NCBI RefSeq assembly: GCF_002093975.1
Contig: NZ_KZ084335.1
Coordinates: 85,300-146,554 of the forward strand
Reading direction: 5' to 3'
Length of the DNA: 61,255 bases
From: Thermoactinospora rubra
Lineage (GTDB): Bacteria; Actinomycetota; Actinomycetes; Streptosporangiales; Streptosporangiaceae
Each line of letters starts with the position of its first letter. The stretch's first letter is position 1. Below are positions 55,554 through 61,255 of this stretch, piece by piece. Under the pieces are notes generated by a model. That model ran no database searches and was not told the origin of the DNA. It saw only the letters and a list, made by a program, of their open reading frames with translations. The translations under genes were made by a program, and so were the position numbers.

Positions 55554-55587
55554 GGCGGAAGCCGGTCATGGGCGACCGGCTTCCGCC
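55554..55587 (-). terminator. Perfect 14-bp stem-loop between subtilase and sppA
   Basis: GGCGGAAGCCGGTC and GACCGGCTTCCGCC flank the loop ATGGGC. It lies 64 bases after the subtilase stop and 16 bases before the sppA start on the minus strand. Confidence 0.7.
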
Positions 55588-55650
55588 TCAGGGAGCCGCC
55601 GGGCCTCGGCGCCTCAGCGGGCCGTCACAGCCGGAGGCCTTGACAGGGCC

Positions 55651-57012
55651 TCACAGCCGGATGCGGAAGATGGCCGCCAGCACGTCGATCCTGGGCGTGG
55701 TCACCTGCGTGCCCGCGCTCGTGTAGGTGATCGGCTTGCCGTACCGCTCGAGCCGTCCCTCCAGCTGGGCCACGGAGCTGCGCGGGTTGGCCTGGCGCAG
55801 CAGGGCGAAGGCGCCCGCGGTGTGCGGCGTGGCCATCGAGGTGCCGCTCAGCGTGCCGTACGCGTCGTCGGGCACCGCCGCCCTGATGGCGACGCCGGGG
55901 GCGAACACGTCGAGCAGCGAGCCGCGGTTGGAGAAGGAGGCGACGTTGTCCTGCTTGTCCGTCGCGCCCACGGCGATCGCGGTCGACACGCAGGCGGGCC
56001 AGGAGACGGCGCTCTGGAAGCCGTCGTTGCCGGAGGCCACCACGGTCGCCGTGCCCTTGGCGATCAGCTTGTCGACCTGGGCCTTGAAGTCGGCGCCGTC
56101 GCCCTCGTCGCAGTAGGTGTCGTACTGCCCGCCGCCCAGGCTGAGGTTGACCGCCGCGATGTTGTGCTGGTCGGCGAGCAGCTCGGCGTAGGCCATGCCG
56201 GTGAGGATGGAGGAGTCGTAGGCGAGCACGCACACGGGCCGGGTGCCGCAGTAGGGCGAGTTGTCGAAGCGGCTGAAGACCTGCACCGGGATGATCTTCG
56301 CCTTGGGCGCCACGCCGTTGGCGGCGAACTCGGCCGTCTTCTGCCCGGCGGCGATGGCGGCCACGTGGGTGCCGTGGTAGCACAGCCCGGCCGTCGGGTT
56401 CGGCGCGCCGCGGTAGCAGGCGTCGGTCTCGACGTGCGCGGCGCCGTCGCCGATCTGGAACGGCGCGCCGTTCGGGCACAGCGAGGTCGACTGGTCGGCC
56501 GGGTCGGTGTTGGAGAAGCACGCCTGGGCGACGATGCGTCCGGCGAAGGCCGGGTGGTCGGCGTCGATGCCGGTGTCGAGGATCGCGACCGCCGTGCCCC
56601 TGCCGGTGATCGCCAGCTTGTGGGCCTTGTCGGCCCTGATGAGCGGCACCGACTCCAGCAGCGTCGGCTCGTTGAGCTTGTCCCTGCGGATGGAGACGAC
56701 CTCGGCCTGCTTGGCCACCTCGACGAGCTCCTCGCGGGTGCCCCGGTAGACGAAGAAGTCCAGCTCGCCGGCGACCTCGGCGGGCGGCTCGGCGGCGATG
56801 TTCCGCTTGGCGTCCTGCACCTGCTCGGCGCTGGACCTGACGGAGGCCACCTGGGCGGGCTGCTGGACGCGCACGATGACGCGGTGCTCGCCGGTGGCCG
56901 GGATCGAGGGGTCGATCTTGGATTCGGGATCGGCGTACGCGGGGGTGACCGCGAAGGCTAACGACGCTGTGGCGAGCGCGATGGCGCCGGCCAGGAGAGA
57001 CAGGGGTCTCAA
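55651..57012 (-). CDS. Secreted S8 family serine protease (subtilase)
   Basis: A 453-residue subtilase: signal peptide 1-27, inhibitor-like propeptide (about 30-115; EHRVIVRVQQ, REELVEVAKQAEVVSIRRD), then the catalytic domain with Asp146 (ILDTGID), His213 (CYHGTHVA), Asn329 (ASGNDG) and Ser392 (SGTSMATPH). Several cysteines suggest disulfides. TTG 57012 is chosen because GGAGG precedes it by five bases and the resulting start (MRPLSLLAGAIAL) aligns with the GTG start of the paralogue next door; GTG 57066 would add an unlikely charged tail. It is exported and processed. Confidence 0.86.
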   Translation of the reverse strand: MRPLSLLAGAIALATASLAFAVTPAYADPESKIDPSIPATGEHRVIVRVQQPAQVASVRSSAEQVQDAKRNIAAEPPAEVAGELDFFVYRGTREELVEVAKQAEVVSIRRDKLNEPTLLESVPLIRADKAHKLAITGRGTAVAILDTGIDADHPAFAGRIVAQACFSNTDPADQSTSLCPNGAPFQIGDGAAHVETDACYRGAPNPTAGLCYHGTHVAAIAAGQKTAEFAANGVAPKAKIIPVQVFSRFDNSPYCGTRPVCVLAYDSSILTGMAYAELLADQHNIAAVNLSLGGGQYDTYCDEGDGADFKAQVDKLIAKGTATVVASGNDGFQSAVSWPACVSTAIAVGATDKQDNVASFSNRGSLLDVFAPGVAIRAAVPDDAYGTLSGTSMATPHTAGAFALLRQANPRSSVAQLEGRLERYGKPITYTSAGTQVTTPRIDVLAAIFRIRL

Positions 57013-57126
57013 ATGAGCCTCCGGTGCTGGGAGATGCCTTTGCGCCTTGAGAGTAAAGTTTCGCACTCCCGATGTCAGTGTGCCGTTACCGGATCTTTTC
57101 CTGATTTATCGCCACAAACAGCGAAG

Positions 57127-57157
57127 AGGGCCGATCGCCGCTTCCGCGACCGGCCCT
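57127..57157 (-). terminator. Stem-loop after the upstream subtilase
   Basis: AGGGCCGATCG and CGACCGGCCCT pair with one G-T wobble over a nine-base loop, 15 bases past the stop of the 627-aa subtilase on the minus strand. It separates the paralogous genes. Confidence 0.6.
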
Positions 57158-57171
57158 CCTCGGTGTGGCGC

Positions 57172-59055
57172 TTACTTGTTCACGTGCTTGGCCAGGTAGG
57201 CGGCCGCCTTCTTGGCCTGCGCCGCCGTACCGCTCGCGCGGTGCTTCTCGGCGATGGCGACGGCCTTGGCGAAGGTCGTCTTGCCGTGGACCTTGGAGGA
57301 GCCGTTGTAGACGCCGTGCGCGTAGTTGAGCCACGCGGCCAGCAGCTCACGGTCCAGGACGTTCTTGCCCTTGAGGACCCGGTACGCCTTGGCCGCCGTC
57401 TTGGCGTCGGTCACCTCGGAGAAGACCTTGCTGCCCTTGTCGGCGATGGACAGGTAGCAGGCGACGGTCGCGGCCTTGCCCTTCTTGATCCAGGCGGCCC
57501 ACTGCGCGGCGGTCAGCGAGTCGGTGCCCTTGCCCCGCTTGCAGGCGGGCTTGGCGGAGTCATTGCCGCTGGGCTGGGAGAAGTCCCCCGAGCCGGTGCC
57601 GGTCTGGGTGACGGGCTCGAAGACCGGGCCCGGGTCCTGGGTCGGCTTGGGCGACGCGGACGCCGTCGGCGTGGCCGTCGGAGTCGAGGGCGGCGGGAAG
57701 AGGGCCGACAGGTCGAGCCTGGGGGTCGTCACCTGGGCCGAGCCGCTGGTGTAGGTGATGGGCTTGCCGATGCGCTTGAACAGCGCCAGCAGGCCGGCGG
57801 GCGTGCCCGGCACCTTCTTGGACACCAGGGCGAACGCGCCGGCCACGTGCGGAGCGGCCATGGAGGTGCCGCCCAGCGTGCCGTAACCGTTGGCGGTGAT
57901 CGGGCCCTTGATCGGCCAGCCCGGCGCGAACAGGTCCAGCATCGCGCCCCGGTTGCTGAAAGCGGAGATCTCGTCCGTCTTGGTGCCCTGTGCGGCGTTC
58001 TCCACGTTGGTCGAGCCGACAGTGACGGCGCTGGACACGCAGGCGGGCCACGACACGTCGGTGCCCCAGCCCTCGTTGCCCGCGGCGACGACGGTCGCCA
58101 CCCCGATGCCGAGCAGCTGGTCCGTCAGCTGCTTGAAGTCGGCGCCGTCGGTCGCATCGCAGTAGGTGGAGTAGCGGCCACCGCCCAGGCTCAGGTTGAC
58201 GGCCTTGACGTTGAAGGAGGCGGCGATGTTCCTGGCGTAGGCCATGCCGGCCAGGATGGAGGAGTCGTAGGCGCCCACGCAGGCCGGCGTCCCGCAGTAC
58301 TCGGGGTCCTCGATGCGGCTGAAGACCTGGACGGGGATGATCGTCGCACCGGGCGCCACGCCGTTGGCGGGGAAGGCGGGCGTGGCCTTGCCGGCCGCGA
58401 TGCCGGCGACGTGCGTGCCGTGGTAGCACAGGCCGTACGTGGGGTGACCGTCCTTCATGCACGCGTCGGTCTCGGCGTCGGCGGCCCGGTCGCCGATCTC
58501 GAAGGCCCGGCCGGACGGGCACAGCGACTTGGTCTTGTCCGCAGGGTCGAAGTCCGAGAAGCACGCCGCGGCCTTGATACGGCCCTCGAACGCCGGGTGG
58601 TCCAGGTCGATGCCCGTGTCGAGGATCACGACCGCGGTGCCGCCGCCGTCGAAGCCCTGGGCGTGCGCCTTGTCGGCGCCGATGACCGGGATGCTCTGGA
58701 GGAGGGACGGCGAGCGGAACTTGTCCTCGCGGATCGAGACCACCTCGGGCTTCTCCGCGATCTTCAGGAAGTCCGCGTAGGTGCCGTTGGCGACGAAGAA
58801 GTCCGTGGTGCTCGCGACCGGCTCCGGCGGCAGGAAGACGTCCTTCTCGCCGGTGACCGCCTCGGCCTTCTCGGAAGCGGGGCCCACGGCCTGGGGCTTG
58901 GTGACGCTGATCAGGGCCCGGTGTTCCCTGCCGTCGTCGAGCGCCTTGTCGACCTTGGCCGCCGGGTCAGGGGTGGCCGCCGCTGGTCCGGAGACCAGCG
59001 CTAAGGATGTGGCGGCCAGCGCGACGGCGCCGGCCAGCAGAGACCGCAGTCTCAC
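57172..59055 (-). CDS. Secreted S8 family serine protease with C-terminal extension
   Basis: A 627-residue paralogue of the downstream subtilase. Signal peptide 1-28, propeptide to about 115, then Asp146, His212 (YHGTHVAG), Asn327 (AAGNEG) and Ser398 (GGTSMAAPH). Extra: a Pro/Thr/Ser-rich linker (about 455-510; TATPTASASPKPTQDP) and a Lys/Ala-rich helical C-terminal domain of about 115 residues with two cysteines, absent from the paralogue. That domain may anchor the protease to the cell wall or a substrate. GGAGGA lies three bases before GTG 59055. The pair arose by tandem duplication. Confidence 0.86.
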   Translation of the reverse strand: MRLRSLLAGAVALAATSLALVSGPAAATPDPAAKVDKALDDGREHRALISVTKPQAVGPASEKAEAVTGEKDVFLPPEPVASTTDFFVANGTYADFLKIAEKPEVVSIREDKFRSPSLLQSIPVIGADKAHAQGFDGGGTAVVILDTGIDLDHPAFEGRIKAAACFSDFDPADKTKSLCPSGRAFEIGDRAADAETDACMKDGHPTYGLCYHGTHVAGIAAGKATPAFPANGVAPGATIIPVQVFSRIEDPEYCGTPACVGAYDSSILAGMAYARNIAASFNVKAVNLSLGGGRYSTYCDATDGADFKQLTDQLLGIGVATVVAAGNEGWGTDVSWPACVSSAVTVGSTNVENAAQGTKTDEISAFSNRGAMLDLFAPGWPIKGPITANGYGTLGGTSMAAPHVAGAFALVSKKVPGTPAGLLALFKRIGKPITYTSGSAQVTTPRLDLSALFPPPSTPTATPTASASPKPTQDPGPVFEPVTQTGTGSGDFSQPSGNDSAKPACKRGKGTDSLTAAQWAAWIKKGKAATVACYLSIADKGSKVFSEVTDAKTAAKAYRVLKGKNVLDRELLAAWLNYAHGVYNGSSKVHGKTTFAKAVAIAEKHRASGTAAQAKKAAAYLAKHVNK

Positions 59056-59163
59056 TGTTCCTCCGTGGGGAGTGAGGGATGAGGGGAGGGAGGACGGCCG
59101 CTCTGCCGAAATGGCCCCCGGTGTCGTCATCCCCCGTGATCAATCAGGTTGCGAGGGACGAGA

Positions 59164-59177
59164 GTAACGGATGTTAC
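59164..59177. promoter_or_regulatory. Palindrome GTAACGGATGTTAC upstream of the subtilase
   Basis: GTAAC/GTTAC arms around a four-base centre, 109 bases upstream of the 627-aa subtilase, in a locally AT-rich stretch (59160-59260) that probably carries the promoter. Confidence 0.35.
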
Positions 59178-59328
59178 TTGTGGGTTTTTAGAGGGTCATA
59201 GTCACTGTTATGGACTCTTTATAACGGTCCAAAAGTGGATAAATCGGGAAATTTGCCGTTCCAGAAGGGCGGGAGCCAACGAGGCCGGCCGTACCTCTGC
59301 TTGCTGTCAGGAACGGCCTGCGCCCTCG

Positions 59329-60732
59329 CTACGCGCCCTCGCCGGGCGTGAAGATGTCAGCGGCGGTCACGCACAGAAGCTCCGGAGGTGCGTGAACAAT
59401 GGATTCTCGCGCGCAGACGGCATAGCGCAGCGAATCCGGCACGCCCGGCAGAGCGCTCGCCTTCACGGCGAGCTTGTGGACCAGCCGGGTCCCATCCACC
59501 TCCCGGGCCCACTTGGCCTCACCGGCCAAGATGGGCACGGTGGTCCCGTCCCGGCGTCCCAGGACGACCGCGTCGATCTGGTCCTGGCCGTCGCTCTTCC
59601 ACCAAGGCCCCACGGCGGTGACGGAAGGCCCGAGCTCGCCGAGTACGGCCAGTCTGCGAAGGTGGTCGCGGAAGGCGTCCTCGTACACGCCTCCCATGTG
59701 GTCGTCCAGGTCGGTGACGATCTCCCGGACGATCGTCTCGCCGAGCCCGCGCTCGATCTCGGCGCGGTAGTGCTCCAGCACTCCCAGATAGAAGGCCAGG
59801 AAGTTGTCGGCGATGCGGTAGATGCGCTTCCTGGTGCGTCGCGGATCTTCGGTGACCGGGATTAGCCGTTCGATGAGCCGCATCTGGAGCAGCCTGTCCA
59901 GCGTCCGGCTCGGCTCGGCGCGGACGGCGTCGGCGATCTCCTGGTACTTGGTCTTGCCGGAGGCTATGGCGTACAGCACAGCCGCGGGCAGGTCTCCGGA
60001 CTCCACCTCGGAGCCCAGGACCCTGTCACCCTCGGTGAGAAGGAGGGATCCGGGCCGGCAGGCCAGCCTCCGGAGGTTGGCGGTGATCGGCTGGCTCTGG
60101 TTCCACCACTCCAGATACTGCGGCATTCCCCCGACGATGCCGTAGACCAGAGCCCGCTCGGCGGGGGCGAGGTCGGGCAGCATGGCGGCCGCCTCGTGCG
60201 GGCGGAAGGGGTGAAGGAGCAGCGTCAGGTCGAAACGTCCGTAAAGGGGCTCGCGATACTCCTGGATCGCTTCCATCGTCCGCACCGAGGAGCCGCAGAT
60301 GAGGATCCTGAGCTGGGTGTGCCCGCGCGACCTGTCAAGGAAGGCGCGCAGGATGCCGGGCAGTGCCGGCGTCATGGCCATGAGCTCCGGGAACTCGTCG
60401 AGCACGAGCAACAGTGGCTCGTCTCGAGCGGCCGCCCCCAGCGCCTCCAGCAGGTCTTCCCATCGTTCGTAGGGGTGGAGACGTAGATCCCGCAGCGGGT
60501 CGCCGGCCACGGCGGCCACGCGGTGCGACAGCTCTGTCAGCTCATCCTTGGTCGGTCGCCTCGCGGCGGTATGGAAGACGACGCGCTTGCCGGTGCTGAA
60601 GCGCTCAATGAGAACGGTCTTGCCCACGCGACGGCGCCCCCAGATCAGCGCGGGCCTGGGGAAAGGGCTGGACCACCATTCTTCCAGCGCGGCCAGTTCT
60701 GCCGTCCGTCCGACGAAGCGCGTCACCACCAC
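59329..60732 (-). CDS. Archaeal-type AAA ATPase with DUF234 nuclease-like domain
   Basis: A 467-residue protein. ATPase domain: Walker A GRRRVGKT (32-39), Walker B LLLVLDEFPEL (about 107-117), sensor-like ILICGSS. A winged-helix region follows (KYQEIADAVRAEPSRTLDRLLQ, in parts, about 265-290). The C-terminal DUF234 region holds QDQIDAVVL and AGEAKWA, an Asp and Glu-x-Lys pair of a PD-(D/E)xK nuclease core. Such proteins are abundant in archaea and sporadic in bacteria; function unknown, perhaps mobile-element or defence related. Starts with three consecutive GTG codons and no ribosome site, hence probably leaderless. A strong inverted repeat lies just upstream. Confidence 0.8.
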   Translation of the reverse strand: MVVTRFVGRTAELAALEEWWSSPFPRPALIWGRRRVGKTVLIERFSTGKRVVFHTAARRPTKDELTELSHRVAAVAGDPLRDLRLHPYERWEDLLEALGAAARDEPLLLVLDEFPELMAMTPALPGILRAFLDRSRGHTQLRILICGSSVRTMEAIQEYREPLYGRFDLTLLLHPFRPHEAAAMLPDLAPAERALVYGIVGGMPQYLEWWNQSQPITANLRRLACRPGSLLLTEGDRVLGSEVESGDLPAAVLYAIASGKTKYQEIADAVRAEPSRTLDRLLQMRLIERLIPVTEDPRRTRKRIYRIADNFLAFYLGVLEHYRAEIERGLGETIVREIVTDLDDHMGGVYEDAFRDHLRRLAVLGELGPSVTAVGPWWKSDGQDQIDAVVLGRRDGTTVPILAGEAKWAREVDGTRLVHKLAVKASALPGVPDSLRYAVCARESIVHAPPELLCVTAADIFTPGEGA

Positions 60733-60745
60733 AAACTAACTCGTG

Positions 60746-60774
60746 ACGTTAGTTACATGCAAGGTAACTAACGT
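60746..60774. promoter_or_regulatory. 11-bp perfect inverted repeat upstream of the DUF234 ATPase
   Basis: ACGTTAGTTAC (60746-60756) and GTAACTAACGT (60764-60774) are exact complements with a seven-base spacer, 14 bases from the GTG start. A further ACTAAC copy lies at 60735-60740. Base composition is far more AT-rich than the surroundings. Likely operator for autoregulation. Confidence 0.6.
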
Positions 60775-60897
60775 ATCATGCGAGTTTTTCCCCAGCATTG
60801 AGTCTTGGCTCACCGCGAACTGCCGGAGCTTCTCCACGGGGGACGTGCGTTGTGGCGGCCCGCACTTACCCTTCCGTTCGGCTACACACTCGTCACC

Positions 60898-61214
60898 GCG
60901 ACCATCCCCACGTGCGCGGGGAGCACGCCACGACGCCGGGCCTGTTCAAGGGCGCCCTGGGATCATCCCCGCGTGCGCGGGGAGCACACCACGCTCGTCG
61001 GCGGTCTCAAGTCGCACACGGGATCATCCCCGCGTGCGCGGGGAGCACGGGGTATCGAGCCGCAATACCCCTGTCACGCGGGGATCATCCCCGCGTGCGC
61101 GGGGAGCACCAGGCCAGACGCGGCCCCGACGACTGGGAGCGGGGATCATCCCCGCGTGCGCGGGGAGCACCCGGGATCGCGAACAGCGCCTCGTCGGGCG
61201 GGGGGATCATCCCC
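60898..61214 (-). CRISPR. Short type I-E CRISPR array, leader end truncated
   Basis: Five 29-bp repeats at 60898, 60959, 61020, 61081 and 61142, period 61 bp, with five 32-bp spacers, plus the first 12 bases of a sixth repeat at 61203-61214. On the minus strand the repeat reads GTGCTCCCCGCGCACGC then GGGGATGATCCC, aligning with the E. coli type I-E repeat, so transcription is right to left. The leftmost repeat has three mismatches, as expected of the leader-distal end. No cas gene is in the window. The sixth repeat is interrupted, and the flanking sequence does not continue it. Confidence 0.93.
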
Positions 61215-61255
61215 AATGCCGGGTAGTTAAGGCCCACCGCGTGTTGTCAAGTCGG
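61215..61255. other. Foreign-looking sequence abutting the broken CRISPR repeat
   Basis: After 12 bases of repeat 6 the sequence changes abruptly to AATGCCGGGTAGTTAAGG and onward. It is not repeat, and no complete leader can be placed between. It may be the end of an insertion sequence or a deletion joint; the window ends too soon to tell. Confidence 0.4.

Noticed and set aside
61203..61255. The right flank of the array as a normal CRISPR leader
   Set aside because: A leader should join a complete first repeat. Here only 12 bases of repeat remain and the rest does not match, so a disruption is the simpler reading.

Overview
The window is high-GC actinobacterial DNA. GC-rich codon third positions, many GTG and a few TTG starts, Tat and lipoprotein signals, an F420/PPOX-type protein and TetR-controlled lipid catabolism point to a filamentous actinomycete. 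I would guess Streptosporangiales (Nonomuraea or Actinomadura-like), but the rank is inferred, not proven. No tRNA, rRNA, complete transposase or phage gene was seen.

Layout. (a) 1-3124: tail of a sulfur-acquisition operon (partial gene, SsuC-like permease, SnaA/NtaA-type FMN monooxygenase, FMN reductase, flavin reductase). (b) 3128-5202: divergent dihydrodipicolinate-reductase-like dehydrogenase and a MFE2/Hsd4-like SDR. (c) 5398-17541: sugar catabolism locus with ROK regulator, ribose-type ABC importer, Gfo/Idh dehydrogenase, two large secreted multidomain proteins (sorbosone/glucose-dehydrogenase-like; ThuA plus 3-keto-disaccharide-hydrolase domain) sharing a nearly identical C-terminal ricin module, and a sugar-phosphate-isomerase-like protein. 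This suggests glycoside breakdown by oxidation to 3-keto sugars. (d) 17548-19077: vapBC pair, DinB protein, orphan antitoxin. (e) 19172-21576: PPOX protein, ferredoxin and Zn-alcohol dehydrogenase operon, diverging from a methyltransferase. (f) 21543-27093: DUF1702 protein, a glycosyltransferase, methyltransferase and alpha/alpha-toroid operon, and a divergent GDP-mannose 4,6-dehydratase. (g) 27094-27655: gene-free stretch with two families of tandem repeats and a strong hairpin. (h) 27656-32075: DUF559 nuclease-like, DUF2000, AraC regulator, unknown membrane protein, GNAT. (i) 32131-33315 and 39098-48296: steroid side-chain degradation: CYP125/142-like P450, FadA5-like thiolase, KstR-like TetR, and a FadD17, ChsE1, ChsE2, ChsH2, ChsH1, Ltp2 operon. 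(j) 33549-38944: L-fucose-type oxidative pathway (FAH hydrolase, fuconate dehydratase, SDR, aldo/keto reductase) with its GntR regulator and a LigD-like protein lacking the ligase lysine. (k) 48306-53389: membrane-anchored sigma-like protein and an OpuC-type osmoprotectant importer ending in a flavin reductase. (l) 53430-59055: Phd antitoxin with a decayed toxin, SppA protease and two tandem subtilases. (m) 59329-61214: DUF234 ATPase beside a short type I-E CRISPR array whose leader-side repeat is cut off.

Most interesting: the window carries a dispersed regulon readable from DNA alone. Palindromes fitting the published KstR consensus tnnAACnnGTTnnA occur at the P450, thiolase, ferredoxin/ADH and GDP-mannose dehydratase promoters, with weaker versions at the KstR-like gene and fadD17. 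Two of these promoters also carry KstR2-type AnCAAGnnCTTGnT sites. A second shared operator (ACATCSGATGT) links the GntR gene to the fucose operon.
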